Below, piece by piece: positions 17,630-26,911 of a stretch of DNA of 64,000 nt (the stretch's first letter is position 1; the number at the start of each line of letters is the position of its first letter). The DNA is from Butyrivibrio fibrisolvens (lineage in GTDB: Bacteria > Bacillota > Clostridia > Lachnospirales > Lachnospiraceae): positions 1,054,001 to 1,118,000 of the forward strand of contig NZ_CP065800.1 of NCBI RefSeq assembly GCF_023206215.1, written 5' to 3'. The notes under the pieces are model-generated. The model had not been told where the DNA came from, did no database searches, and worked only from the letters and a program-made list of their open reading frames with translations. The position numbers and the translations under genes are program-made.

Positions 17630-19078
17630 ATGAACAAAAACGAAAAAGCCAGATTGTACAAGAAGGACGATCTGCTTACAGTTGAAATTACAGATATAGG
17701 AAATGACGGAGAGGGTATAGGCAAGATTGATGGCTATACTCTCTTTATTAAAGATGCGGTAATTGGCGACAAAGTAAAAGCCAAGATCATGAAGGCTAAG
17801 AAAAATTATGCCTATGCACATCTTGAAGAAGTCATAACGCCTTCCAAAGACAGGGTAAAACCAAGATGCCCCATCGCAAGGCAATGCGGCGGATGCCAGA
17901 TCCAGAACATGTCTTATGAAAGCCAGTTGAAATTCAAACAAAGCAAAGTCAGAAATAATATAGTAAGACTTGGCGGTTTTGATGAGAAGGAAATAGACTC
18001 TATCATGGAGCCTATCATAGGAATGGATGATCCTTTTAAATACAGAAACAAAGCCCAGTTCCCCGTTGGCAAGGATAAAAATGGCAAGATAGTAACAGGC
18101 TTTTATGCCGGACATTCTCATAACATAATCCCTAATACGGATTGCATCATTGGCGTACCTGATAATAAGGAAGTCCTCGAGATCATAATAGCTCATATGG
18201 AAAAGAACCATATAGAGCCATATGATGAAGTAACAGGTAAGGGCCTTGTAAGACATATCCTTATAAGAAAAGGCTTTGTAAGCGGCCAGATCATGGTATG
18301 CCTCGTTATTAACTATAAGAATAAAAATAATACTGAGAGTATATACATCAAAAATCAGGATGAGCTTATATCAAAGCTTTCATCTATTGATGGAATGACC
18401 AGTATATCCGTAAGCATCAATACAGAAAAGACCAATGTAATAATGGGAACTGAGATTCACACTATCTGGGGACAGGATACCATCAAAGATACCTTATGCG
18501 GTCTTGAGTTTAATATATCACCCCTGTCTTTCTATCAGGTTAATCCCGTGCAGACAGAAAAACTCTACGGCCAGGCAATTGAATACGCTGGCCTTACAGG
18601 TAACGAAACAGTGTGGGATCTTTACTGCGGAATAGGAACCATCACTCTGTCCATGTCCAAAAAGGCTAAACAGGTATATGGCGTAGAGATAATCCCTCAG
18701 GCAATCGATGATGCTAATGACAATGCAGTAAGAAATAATATTTCTAATGCGAAGTTTTATGTAGGAAAAGCTGAGGAAGTACTCCCTGATTTTTATGAAA
18801 AGGAATCTGAGAAAGATAGCTCTTCAAACGCACTTCATCCCGATGTTATCGTTGTTGATCCTCCAAGAAAAGGATGCGATCAGATGTGCCTTGATACCAT
18901 GCTCAAGATGGCTCCAAATAGGATCGTCTACGTCAGCTGTGATAGTGCAACACTGGCTAGAGACTTAAGAATACTTTGCGACGGAGGCTATAAGCTTGAG
19001 CATGTACGCCCTTGCGATATGTTCCCGATGAGTGTTCATGTGGAGACGGTAGTATTGATGTCAAAGGTTAAAGGGTAA
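17630..19078 (+). CDS. rlmD: 23S rRNA (uracil-5-)-methyltransferase, RlmD/RlmCD type
   Basis: The protein of about 482 residues has an N-terminal TRAM domain (residues about 10-70, VEITDIGNDGEGIGKIDGYTLFI), iron-sulfur cysteines in CPIARQCGGCQ, and a SAM-dependent methyltransferase domain. The latter has WDLYCGIGTITLSM, DPPRKGC, and YVSCDSATLARDL with the catalytic nucleophile cysteine. It methylates uracil C5 in 23S rRNA; whether U747, U1939 or both is not readable. The start at 17630 has GAAAGGA upstream; an in-frame ATG at 17579 lies inside a hairpin arm. It is the last gene before the accessory region. Confidence 0.93.
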   Translation: MNKNEKARLYKKDDLLTVEITDIGNDGEGIGKIDGYTLFIKDAVIGDKVKAKIMKAKKNYAYAHLEEVITPSKDRVKPRCPIARQCGGCQIQNMSYESQLKFKQSKVRNNIVRLGGFDEKEIDSIMEPIIGMDDPFKYRNKAQFPVGKDKNGKIVTGFYAGHSHNIIPNTDCIIGVPDNKEVLEIIIAHMEKNHIEPYDEVTGKGLVRHILIRKGFVSGQIMVCLVINYKNKNNTESIYIKNQDELISKLSSIDGMTSISVSINTEKTNVIMGTEIHTIWGQDTIKDTLCGLEFNISPLSFYQVNPVQTEKLYGQAIEYAGLTGNETVWDLYCGIGTITLSMSKKAKQVYGVEIIPQAIDDANDNAVRNNISNAKFYVGKAEEVLPDFYEKESEKDSSSNALHPDVIVVDPPRKGCDQMCLDTMLKMAPNRIVYVSCDSATLARDLRILCDGGYKLEHVRPCDMFPMSVHVETVVLMSKVKG

Positions 19079-19079
19079 T

Positions 19080-19111
19080 AGCCGCAAAAGCCCAATAATA
19101 CTGCGGCTTTC
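19080..19111 (+). terminator. Weak terminator-like hairpin after rlmD
   Basis: AGCCGCA (19080-19086) pairs with TGCGGCT (19102-19108) and is followed by TT then CGGG. The T-run is short, so termination may be weak. The rest of the gap to 19376 shows only a short direct repeat, GAGATAGATGTC, and no gene. Confidence 0.4.
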
Positions 19112-19376
19112 GGGCAATCGGGCAAATATGGCATCGTGCAGGACAAACGCTTCTCGGTAACTTATCCAAAAGCAAAAAGGTTCAAAAAGTGTGAGAGTTG
19201 AGTTGCCGAGATAGATGTCGGGGAGTTGTGGCTGTGAGATAGATGTCAGGAAATAAAAAATGTTAATTTCGCGTGTCATTTACATTTGAATGGCTAATGT
19301 TAATCCGCGTTGCTTGTGGCAACGGTCTGCTGCTCCTACAATGAGGACAACAACTGAAGAAAGGAGGTTATCTTCG

Positions 19377-19892
19377 ATGCTTAATGAGAACATTCAGTCC
19401 ATAAGAAAGTCGAAAGGACTGTCACAAGAGGAGCTTGCAATTAAGCTGAATGTAGTGAGACAGACCGTGTCCAAATGGGAGCGTGGGTTATCGGTTCCGG
19501 ATTCCGAAATGCTGATCAATATTTCAGAGATTCTCGAAACACCGGTTAGCGTTTTGCTCGGTGAACCGAATACAGAGATAGGGGTACCCGTTGATGATTT
19601 GAAAGTAATTTCTGAAAAACTAGAGGTCATCAATCTGCAGCTGGCACGAAGCAAAGCTGCTAAACGAAAAGTTTTGCACTGGTTGTTTATAACATTGTGT
19701 GCACTAATTGTGATAATCGCCGCAGTTCTGATTTCACAAAACAGTCCCTATTTGAGCTGGGATTTCAATGATCCGGAAACTGCAGTAGTAGGAACATTCT
19801 TTCATGCGTTTGAGTGGTTCTTTTTCAGATTAGCACCTGTTGCTTTAATCGGAACTATTGTTGGGATAGTGTTAACAAGACAAAGGAAGTAA
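19377..19892 (+). CDS. XRE-family regulator with two C-terminal membrane segments
   Basis: The 171-residue protein begins with a helix-turn-helix (residues about 6-60, GLSQEELAIKLNVVRQTVSKWERG), then a short linker and two hydrophobic segments (about 101-121, WLFITLCALIVIIAAVLI, and 143-165). Membrane-tethered XRE proteins of this layout are common in Firmicutes near small membrane or efflux genes. The ATG at 19377 follows AAAGGAGG at ideal spacing; the frame extends upstream to 19290 without a binding site. It opens the accessory region and is ended by a terminator shared with the convergent recombinase. Its target is unknown. Confidence 0.85.
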   Translation: MLNENIQSIRKSKGLSQEELAIKLNVVRQTVSKWERGLSVPDSEMLINISEILETPVSVLLGEPNTEIGVPVDDLKVISEKLEVINLQLARSKAAKRKVLHWLFITLCALIVIIAAVLISQNSPYLSWDFNDPETAVVGTFFHAFEWFFFRLAPVALIGTIVGIVLTRQRK

Positions 19893-19900
19893 GACAGACC

Positions 19901-19947
19901 AAGGCTCCTCACTACAGACAAATGTGTCGGCGGCGAGGAGCCTTTTA
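19901..19947. terminator. Bidirectional terminator
   Basis: AAGGCTCCTC (19901-19910) and GAGGAGCCTT (19935-19944) are perfect complements followed by T residues on either strand. The recombinase stop codon (TTA on the plus strand, 19945-19947) is within its tail. It separates the XRE gene from the convergent recombinase. Confidence 0.85.
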
Positions 19948-21513
19948 TGCTTCGATATCGATTGTGAGTCCAGACTTAAATTCCACTGTGAAGTGGTCGG
20001 CAAAGACGGTGATCTTCTCGATGAGCTTTTTTACCAGAGCTTCGTCGAACTCTGTGATGTCTGTTTTCTGCTTGGAGATAAAGTCCTGCAGTTCCTTGAT
20101 CCGGTTCATGGCTTCTTCCCGGTGGTGGCTGTCGACCTCGGACTGTTCCTTCTGTTCCCTGAGTCTGAGGATTTCGTCAGCGATGGCATCGTAATCCTGT
20201 TTGTTGTTTGCCTTCTTGATGAGCTCTTTTTGCAGTTCTTCCAGCCGAGCTTGAATGCCATCCGGCGATAGGGTATCGGCGCTGACTACGGCCTTGGCGA
20301 TATTGGCCTGCAACTGTTTTAGGAAGGTGCCGCGCTCTGTAAGAATCTGATTGATGGCTGTGACCGTGACTTCCTGCAGCAGGAGCTCGTTAACCGTCCG
20401 GTTGGTGCAGTTTGTGTCTGCGGAGCCCGGCTCCAATCGGCTGATGCAGCGCCAGACGATGGACTTGCAGCCGTGGTTATTCCAGTGAACGCGCCGGTAA
20501 AGCTCGCCGCAGTCTCCGCAGAAAACCATCTGTGCAAAGCAGTGATTGCAGGAGAAGCTGCGTTTCTTGCCTGTCGGGCTGACATGGACTACCCGGCGAC
20601 GGACAAGCTCCGCCTGCACCTGCATGAAGAGGTCTTTTGGAATGATCGCTTCGTGGTCGCCTTCAACGTAGTATTGAGGTACGGTGCCGTTGTTCTTGAT
20701 GCGCTTCTTCGTCAGGAAGTCTGTGGTGTAGGTCTTTTGAAGCAGCGCGTCACCCATATACTTCTCGTTTCGGAGAATCTTGTTGATGGTGCTTGTGTGC
20801 CATTTTTCTTTTCCTGCGCCGGTTAAAATGCCGTCAGCCATAAGACCGGAAGCAATCTTGTCCATGCTGGAGCCTTCGAGGTATTCCCGGTAGATGCGTT
20901 TTACGATCTCGGCCTGTTCCGGATCAATGACAAGGTTGCCGTTCTCATCCTTGGTATAGCCGAGGAAGCGGTTGTGGTTAACCTGAACCTTGCCCTGCTG
21001 ATAGCGGTATTGAAGGCCGAGCTTTATGTTCTCGCTCATTGATTGGCTTTCTTGCTGAGCAAGGCTCGCCATGATCGTAAGGAGCACCTCGCCTTTGGCA
21101 TCCAGCGTGTTTATGGATTCCTTCTCGAAATAGACCGGAATGTTCTTGTCCTTGAGCTGCCGGATGTATTGGAGGCAGTCGAGAGTGTTTCGGGCAAATC
21201 GGCTGATGGACTTGGTGATGATCATGTCAATGTTTCCGGACATGCACTCGTCAATCATGCGGTTGAACTCGTCACGCTTTTTGGTGTTGGTACCGGATAT
21301 GCCATCGTCCGCAAATATGCCTGCCAGTTCCCAGTCGGGATTCTTCTGGATGTACTCCGTGTAATGCGTGACCTGCGCCTCATAGCTGGTTTCCTGTTCG
21401 TCGGAATCCGTGCTGACGCGGCAATAGGCTGCGACGCGGAGCTTTTTCTGCTCGGATTGTTTTACCGTGTTCCCGACCTGCCTTTTGGCCGGGATGACCA
21501 TAACATTTCCCAT
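19945..21513 (-). CDS. Large serine recombinase
   Basis: The 522-residue site-specific recombinase appears complete. The N-terminal resolvase domain has the catalytic serine (Ser34) in [20 protein letters not shown], and the arginines in [11 protein letters not shown]. The recombinase domain includes [20 protein letters not shown] and [17 protein letters not shown], then a zinc-ribbon-like segment ([20 protein letters not shown]) and a coiled coil. Such enzymes excise and integrate transposons and prophages. Codons are visibly GC-richer than in surrounding genes, suggesting recent acquisition. Its ATG overlaps the stop of the gene upstream on the minus strand, forming a tight cluster with the next two. 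Confidence 0.94.
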   Translation of the reverse strand: MGNVMVIPAKRQVGNTVKQSEQKKLRVAAYCRVSTDSDEQETSYEAQVTHYTEYIQKNPDWELAGIFADDGISGTNTKKRDEFNRMIDECMSGNIDMIITKSISRFARNTLDCLQYIRQLKDKNIPVYFEKESINTLDAKGEVLLTIMASLAQQESQSMSENIKLGLQYRYQQGKVQVNHNRFLGYTKDENGNLVIDPEQAEIVKRIYREYLEGSSMDKIASGLMADGILTGAGKEKWHTSTINKILRNEKYMGDALLQKTYTTDFLTKKRIKNNGTVPQYYVEGDHEAIIPKDLFMQVQAELVRRRVVHVSPTGKKRSFSCNHCFAQMVFCGDCGELYRRVHWNNHGCKSIVWRCISRLEPGSADTNCTNRTVNELLLQEVTVTAINQILTERGTFLKQLQANIAKAVVSADTLSPDGIQARLEELQKELIKKANNKQDYDAIADEILRLREQKEQSEVDSHHREEAMNRIKELQDFISKQKTDITEFDEALVKKLIEKITVFADHFTVEFKSGLTIDIEA

Positions 21514-21929
21514 TAGATCGCCTCGCTTTCAATGAGGCTGTACAGATACTCTGCCTGTAGCCTCGGATCTTCGTATTCTTTCTCCGCTTCTGCAAACCAG
21601 AAGTGTGTCGGAACCTTTATAGGCTTTGAGCTTTTCAGAAGGTTCAGCCTTCCGAGCTTACCGGCACGTTCCAGACGAATCGCTTCTGCCTTGTCGAAGG
21701 TCTCCTGATCGATGATTGCCGGGTAGAAGTCATCGCCGAGGTAGTGCCTGTTTTGCATCAGACGCTTTGCTGAGCTGTGGTAGGCCTCGATACCTGCCTC
21801 GATGGCAGCTTTTGACAGTGCCATTCCGGCGAGGTAATTCTCGTATAGGTTCCTGATTTTGGCGGCTTCATCTTCGTTAATCACAGCGCAGCCGTTTTCA
21901 ATTCTGTATCCGTATGGTGTATGTCCCAT
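21513..21929 (-). CDS. Small recombinase-like protein lacking the catalytic domain
   Basis: The 138-residue protein begins [35 protein letters not shown], the segment that in large serine recombinases follows the resolvase domain, and contains the [25 protein letters not shown] region of the recombinase domain. It has no resolvase domain and no catalytic serine. Such short proteins are often found between two large serine recombinases in mobile elements, so it may be a genuine accessory factor rather than a fragment. It overlaps the downstream recombinase by one base and shares its GC-richer codon use. Confidence 0.8.
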   Translation of the reverse strand: MGHTPYGYRIENGCAVINEDEAAKIRNLYENYLAGMALSKAAIEAGIEAYHSSAKRLMQNRHYLGDDFYPAIIDQETFDKAEAIRLERAGKLGRLNLLKSSKPIKVPTHFWFAEAEKEYEDPRLQAEYLYSLIESEAI

Positions 21930-21933
21930 GCCC

Positions 21934-22775
21934 TCACTTCCTTTCCCTGAGCGTTAGACCGCACTTCAGTTCAAACCGGATATCGTTTCTGGAATGAACG
22001 ATGATGCGTTTTACATATCTGTCAAATAAGTCTTTGTCGAACTCCTGAAGCATGGCGCTCTTTTCTGCGAAATGAATCAGTGCTGTGGTTTCGGTGATTT
22101 TGTTTACATCTCCGGAGACTTCATTCTTCAGGGCTTCAATCTCATCCCGGAAGCTGTCCGCCTGAGAAAGCAGTTCGTTTGTTTCCTGACTGTAGAGCAC
22201 CGGATCAATGATGCCCTGCGTCATGAGCATTGTAAGAGTCTCGCGCTTTTCGGTATTTTGCGCCAGAAGGGTTTGAATCTGCTGAATACGATGAAGAGAA
22301 TCATCTGACGATGATGTTTTCAATGATTCTAAGTAAGGCTTCAGGATTTGACGGTGCGAAAAAATCAGCTTGTTCAGCATCGTGGTGAATGACTGCTTCA
22401 GCGCATCGTCTCTTACAAAAAGCATGTGGCACCTATCCTTGTCTTTGATATGGGTGTTGCAGCACCACGCGATGTATTTGTGATCGGTGCAGCTATGAAT
22501 CCGGCGCTTGAAGGTGTCGCCGCACTCACCGCAGATGATCTTGCCGGAGAAAGCATATCGGTTTTGGTATTTATCGGCGCCTTTTGTCACGCCTTTTTCG
22601 GAAGCCCGCTGACTTATAAAAATCCTTGCAGCTTCAAAATCCTCACGACTGATGATCGGTTCGTGATGATCCGTGACCATGTATTGCGTCTGCTCACCGT
22701 GGTTGTTGTGTCGGACAAATTGTGAATCAGAATAGGTTTTTTGGAAAAGGCAGTCGCCGACGTATTTCTCAACGG
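21934..22775 (-). pseudogene. Serine recombinase truncated at its N-terminus
   Basis: Recognisable recombinase sequence begins at KYVGDCLFQKTYSDSQFV and continues through the HEPIISREDFEAARIFI region, a zinc ribbon (CGECGDTFKRRIH, CNTHIKDKDRCH), a coiled coil and a C-terminal FELKCGLTL. The whole catalytic resolvase domain is missing: upstream of about 22770 the frame runs into sequence that does not resemble the family (up to 22863). The break lies next to an AT-rich segment that precedes another XRE gene, so this marks one edge of the GC-richer insert. As it stands it cannot be a recombinase. Confidence 0.85.
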
Positions 22776-22815
22776 AGTAGAACATTGTAGGATAGCATGA
22801 GGTGTGATAAAATAA

Positions 22816-22846
22816 ATTCACTAATATGAATGTTATATAAGTGAAT
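22816..22846. promoter_or_regulatory. Inverted repeat upstream of the second XRE gene
   Basis: ATTCACT (22816-22822) and AGTGAAT (22840-22846) are perfect complements separated by 17 bases, ending 19 bases before the XRE ATG. The position suits an operator for the encoded repressor. This is inference from symmetry and position. Confidence 0.4.
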
Positions 22847-22865
22847 GACAAGCGAGGTATCACTC

Positions 22866-23228
22866 ATGATTATCAGTGAAAGAATTATAAAGGTTTTGAA
22901 AGAACGCAATATGACTCAGGCGGAGTTTGCAAAGCAGGTAGGTATTTCGACCAGTACCATAAGCGAATGGAAAAAGAGAAAGACCAATCCTACTGTAGAA
23001 AAGATAATGGACATCTGTAATGTTTTGCAAATTACTCCGGAGCAACTTCTTACCGGTAAAGGAATTGAGGATGAAGAGGAAATTGCTGCAGCAAGTCCAG
23101 AAAGTAAATTCACTCCAGGCGATGTTCAGATGATTGAAGATTATCATAATCTTAAGGAAGAACAGCAGAAGAGGCTTATGGCTTATATGGAAGCACTGAA
23201 GAAGATAGAGAGCCTTGAGGATATGTAG
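22866..23228 (+). CDS. XRE-family transcriptional regulator
   Basis: The 120-residue protein has an N-terminal helix-turn-helix (RIIKVLKERNMTQAEFAKQVGISTSTISEWKKRKTNPT) and a short helical C-terminus (EEQQKRLMAYMEALKKI) likely used for dimerisation. It resembles phage- or element-type repressors. The ATG at 22866 has GCGAGG about ten bases upstream. It lies between a truncated recombinase and an ORF6N gene and may repress the latter; a 23-bp palindrome lies between them. Codon use is AT-rich, like the host rather than the neighbouring recombinase cluster. Confidence 0.88.
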   Translation: MIISERIIKVLKERNMTQAEFAKQVGISTSTISEWKKRKTNPTVEKIMDICNVLQITPEQLLTGKGIEDEEEIAAASPESKFTPGDVQMIEDYHNLKEEQQKRLMAYMEALKKIESLEDM

Positions 23229-23317
23229 TTAAAATTATTCGATTAAAAATTTGGACCAGTGGTTTGCGGTCGATTTTTTCGACCACAAAAAACATCTTTG
23301 TTTGAATATAGAATACA

Positions 23318-23340
23318 TGAAGTCACAATTTGTGACTTCA
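23318..23340. promoter_or_regulatory. Perfect palindrome before the ORF6N gene
   Basis: Eleven-base arms TGAAGTCACAA and TTGTGACTTCA flank a single T. The site lies 32 bases upstream of the ORF6N start. A close relative lies inside the coding sequence at 23576-23600. It may be an operator bound by the adjacent XRE protein or by the ORF6N protein itself. Confidence 0.65.
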
Positions 23341-23371
23341 AAAAAAGAAAATGCAAAGGAATATAGCGTTT

Positions 23372-24385
23372 ATGAAAAATACAACAGACTTACTCACAGT
23401 TGAGTCTATTAGAAACTGTGTATATACGATACGCGGGCAACAGGTGATGCTCGACAGTGATTTAGCTGATATTTATGGATATGAAGTCAAAAGATTAAAT
23501 GAGCAGGTTAAACGAAATATAAACAGATTTCCGGAAGATTTTATGTTTCAATTGACAAGAGAGGAAGTTGATTTGGTGAAGTCGCAAAATGCGACTTCAC
23601 GGAATGATTCATTTTTTGAAGGGCAGGATGGTGGTAGAAGAAAAATGCCTTATGCTTTTACAGAGCAAGGAATCTATATGTTAGCGACAGTTCTTAGAGG
23701 AGAATTGGCTGAGCAGCAGAGTATTTTTATAATGCGAGCTTTTAAGGAAATGCGTCACTATATCCGTCAGAATCAGCAGTTTGTAACTCAGTCCGAAATG
23801 AGCATGGTTACAGCTAAGGTTTCAGAATTATCTGTGCAAATGGCAGGAGCAATTGATCATCAGAAGAAAACGGATAAGGCAATTGAAGATATTCAGAAGA
23901 GTATTGATACCCTGAATGAAAATTTTGTTTCGGATAAGGATTTTAAGAATTTTATAATCTATAAAGGTCAGAAGTTTGAAGCTGATGCGGCTTACATAGA
24001 TATCTATCAGCAGGCAGCAAAATCAATTTATGTTGTTGACGATTATATGAATACGAAGTCTTTACAGTTATTATCGCAGAAAAATCCAGGGGTTGAGGTT
24101 ATTCTTTTTACAGAAAATGGACACGGTAAGCGAGGCTTTCTTACAACATCAGTGGTTAATGATTTTCTAAACCAATATCCACCGCTTCGAATTAAGCCTA
24201 ATCCTGATTGTCATGATAGGCTTATTGTACTCGATTATGGATTATCAACAGAGCAAGCATACCATTGTGGAGCATCCAGTAAGGATGCAGGACGAAAACT
24301 CTGTGCTATTAACAAGGTGGAATCGGTACAAATGATTCGTCCGGTTGTTGATGCTTTGTTAAAACTTCCGGATAAAAGTATCTAA
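23372..24385 (+). CDS. ORF6N-domain DNA-binding protein with PLD-like C-terminal domain
   Basis: The protein of about 337 residues starts with an ORF6N domain (IRGQQVMLDSDLADIYGYEVKRLNEQVKRN, RFPEDFMFQLT, KMPYAFTEQGIYMLATVLRG), a DNA-binding module of phages and mobile elements. After a helical linker comes a domain with YIDIYQQAAKSIYVVDDYM, then HDRLIVLD and GASSKDAG. The spacing H-x-R-x4-D followed by G-x-S resembles one half of a phospholipase D active site with Arg for Lys, but activity is not assured. The start at 23372 has AAAGGA upstream. It is flanked by an XRE gene and a broken recombinase. Confidence 0.82.
   Translation: MKNTTDLLTVESIRNCVYTIRGQQVMLDSDLADIYGYEVKRLNEQVKRNINRFPEDFMFQLTREEVDLVKSQNATSRNDSFFEGQDGGRRKMPYAFTEQGIYMLATVLRGELAEQQSIFIMRAFKEMRHYIRQNQQFVTQSEMSMVTAKVSELSVQMAGAIDHQKKTDKAIEDIQKSIDTLNENFVSDKDFKNFIIYKGQKFEADAAYIDIYQQAAKSIYVVDDYMNTKSLQLLSQKNPGVEVILFTENGHGKRGFLTTSVVNDFLNQYPPLRIKPNPDCHDRLIVLDYGLSTEQAYHCGASSKDAGRKLCAINKVESVQMIRPVVDALLKLPDKSI
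23576..23600. repeat. Palindrome within the ORF6N coding sequence
   Basis: GTGAAGTCGCA and TGCGACTTCAC are perfect 11-base arms around AAA. It encodes VKSQNATS. The palindrome before the gene, read in the matching frame, would encode KSQFVTS, so the two sites are related copies. Confidence 0.7.
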
Positions 24386-24399
24386 AGGAGATGATATTA

Positions 24400-26079
24400 T
24401 TGGGGAAAGAAAAAGCAAAAGTATATCTATATACCCGTGTTTCCACATCAATGCAGATAGATGGATATTCCTTGGATGCACAGAAGTCAAGGATGAAAGC
24501 ATTCTGTGAGTTTAATTAATATGAGATAGTCGGTGAATATGAAGATGCAGGCAAGTCCGGCAAATCTATTGAAGGGCGTGTTGCCTTCAACAACATGATG
24601 GAAGATATTAAATCAGGAAAAGATGATGTCTCTTTTGTTCTTGTATTTAAGCTTTCCAGATTTGGCAGAAATGCGGCTGATGTTCTCAATTCACTTCAGA
24701 TTATGCAAGACTTTGGAGTGAATCTGATCTGTGTAGAGGATGGAATTGATTCATCAAAAGAAGCAGGAAGGCTTATGATTTCTGTACTGTCAGCAGTTGC
24801 CGAGATTTAGCGTGAAAACATACGTGTACAGACTATGGAAGGCCGTATGCAAAAGGCTAGAGAAGGTAAGTGGAATGGCGGATTTGCTCCTTATGGATAT
24901 GCCTTGGTTGATGGAAAGCTTGAAATAGATGAAGAGGAAGCTGTAGCTATCAGAACCATCTTTGACCAGTACGTAAATACAGATATGGGGTCAAACGGAA
25001 TCGCAAAATATTTAGAAAATCATGGGATTCATAAGATTGCAAGGCAGAATGGTAAGAATCCTTTGTTTGATGCATCCTTAATACGAAGAATAATTCAGAA
25101 TCCGGTATACTGCGGTGAAATTGCTTATGGCAGGAGAAGAACAGAAAAGGTTCATGGAACAAGAAATGATTATCGTCAGGTTTATAAGGATGATTACCTG
25201 CTTGTAGATGGGCTTCATGAGGCTTTAGTATCAGAAGAAGTATGGGAGCAGGCACAGATAAAAGTAGCAGCTCAGGCTAAAAAATATGAAAAAGTCAATT
25301 CTCCTAAAGGTGAGAAAATACATCTTTTATCAGGTGTATTAAGGTGCCCTGTTTGTGGTGCAGGCATGTATGGGAATAAAAGTATTAAGCATAGAAAAGA
25401 TGGCACAAAGTACAGTGATTATTTTTACTATGGCTGTAAGCATCGCAATATGACAAGAGGGCATAAATGTGATTATAGAAAACAGGTATCTGAAATAAAG
25501 CTCGATGGAGCTGTAGTTGAAGTCCTGCGAAAGCTAGTGAGCAATAAGAAATTTGCTGGGATGATGCGTGAGAAAATCAATATGGAAGTTGATACCATAG
25601 CACTTGATCAGGAAATATCTGCTCAGGAAAAGACGCTACGCCAGAGTTACTTGAATAAAGATGCCATACTTTCAGATTTGGACAACTTGGATTATGAAGA
25701 TAAGCATTACAAGAGAAGGAAAGCAGATTTAGAGGACCGCCTTAGTAAGACTTATGATAAAATCGAAGAGACAGAAAACGCTTTAGTAGAAGCTAAAGCT
25801 AAGAAGAGGTCGATACTTGCTGAAAAGGTTTGTGGAGATAATATCTACAAAGCGCTAATCTTTTTTGACAAAATGTATGAGCCGATGAATGAAGCGGAAC
25901 GCAGAGAGTTCCTGACACAATTCATAGAAAAGGTTGAGATTTACGAAGAAGAACAAGAGAACGGCCAATGGCTTAAGGCCATTGAATTCAAGCTTCCTAT
26001 CATATCAAAAGATATGAAGATTAGTTTGGACAATGGCTCGCAAATCGAGACGGTATGTCTCTTGAGTAAAAAAATGTGA
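24400..26079 (+). pseudogene. Serine recombinase interrupted by two in-frame stop codons
   Basis: Read from the TTG at 24400 (AAAGGAG nine bases upstream), the frame gives a full-length recombinase of about 560 codons: VYLYTRVSTSMQIDGYSLDAQ with the catalytic serine, then KLSRFGRNAADVLNSL, APYGYALVDGKLEIDEEEA, RRIIQNPVYCGEIAYGRRR, zinc-ribbon cysteines (CPVCGAGMYG) and a coiled coil. TAA interrupts at 24517-24519 after CEFN, and TAG at 24808-24810 after AVAEI. No frameshift is present and the rest is intact, so inactivation is recent or the stops are read through. Codon use is host-like. A piece of its 5' region is repeated at 28251-28302. Confidence 0.9.
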
Positions 26080-26140
26080 AGATTTGATAATGTCTGTATA
26101 TTGCAAGAAGATACAGATGATATTAAAAAAGATACCCAAT

Positions 26141-26173
26141 AAAAAACTGAGTGCTTATCACACTCAGTTTTTT
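26141..26173. terminator. Bidirectional terminator
   Basis: AAAAAACTGAGTG (26141-26153) and CACTCAGTTTTTT (26161-26173) are perfect 13-base complements around CTTATCA. The right arm encodes the last residues and stop of the convergent membrane protein gene. Confidence 0.92.
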
Positions 26174-26709
26174 ATATTTTCTACGATATCTTCGATAGTA
26201 AAGGAATTATTCTCATCATAAGCATAGAAATGACCATCATTGATATCAAAACCATAGTGATAACAATCCAATAGGCAGTGGCTTCCGACAACAAAAGGGT
26301 TTTTGTATTCATAGAAATCTACTCTTGAATCCCAAAATGCGAAACGATGATATCCGACGATTTTATATCCATCATATTCTATAACATCTTCTCTATTTGG
26401 AAATGCTCCAATCTCCCCTGCCCAATCAATTGCCAACGTTAAACCAATAGGGAATGGTAATGGAAAGACTGCAAAAATGATAACTACAGCAGTTATAATT
26501 GAGAGCACTCGCTTAGCAATTTTATTTTGTACGCTATTATAAAACTTTATGAATCCCCATATAAATAATATAAAACTACTTGCAAGCCAAATGAAATTGA
26601 TCCAGGCCCTGAACATTAATCCGAACTGTCCTAAGATGAATCTGGCCACAAAAAACAATACAAATAATATTATTCCGATAAATAGTGTGTTTTTAAATAA
26701 TTTCTTCAT
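26164..26709 (-). CDS. Hypothetical membrane protein
   Basis: I do not recognise a family. The 181-residue protein has three predicted membrane segments (about residues 8-27, 35-54 and 67-95) followed by a soluble C-terminal part of about 80 residues rich in aromatic residues and His/Asp (YKIVGYHRFAFWDSRVDFYEYKN, CLLDCYHYGFDINDGHFYAYDENN). No Shine-Dalgarno is visible before its ATG on the minus strand. It lies between a broken recombinase and an acidic lipoprotein and is probably cargo of the mobile region. Confidence 0.65.
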   Translation of the reverse strand: MKKLFKNTLFIGIILFVLFFVARFILGQFGLMFRAWINFIWLASSFILFIWGFIKFYNSVQNKIAKRVLSIITAVVIIFAVFPLPFPIGLTLAIDWAGEIGAFPNREDVIEYDGYKIVGYHRFAFWDSRVDFYEYKNPFVVGSHCLLDCYHYGFDINDGHFYAYDENNSFTIEDIVENIKN

Positions 26710-26911
26710 AGGAGGAAGTATAGCACAATGAATTGTTGGATGGAAGAATTTTATTGGTGTAGTCTGAGGGTAGAAATATTTTTTGTTTGTGCGCTTTATC
26801 GCTTACAATTGACATTGTATCAGATAAAGAAAAATCCAAATTAAAAGATGCTATACTGATATGGTTTGCGAAGGTCAAACTGTTAATAAATAAAGCACAG
26901 GGAGAGATACA

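Noticed and set aside
24517-24810. Alternative genetic code in the accessory region
   Set aside because: Neighbouring genes use TAA, TAG and TGA as ordinary stops; two nonsense codons in one gene are better explained as mutations.
26728-26844. Possible 38-residue gene on the plus strand, with AGGAGG upstream
   Set aside because: The spacing is about 12 bases, the product is Cys/Trp-rich without a recognisable domain, and it runs into the promoter region of the lipoprotein gene.
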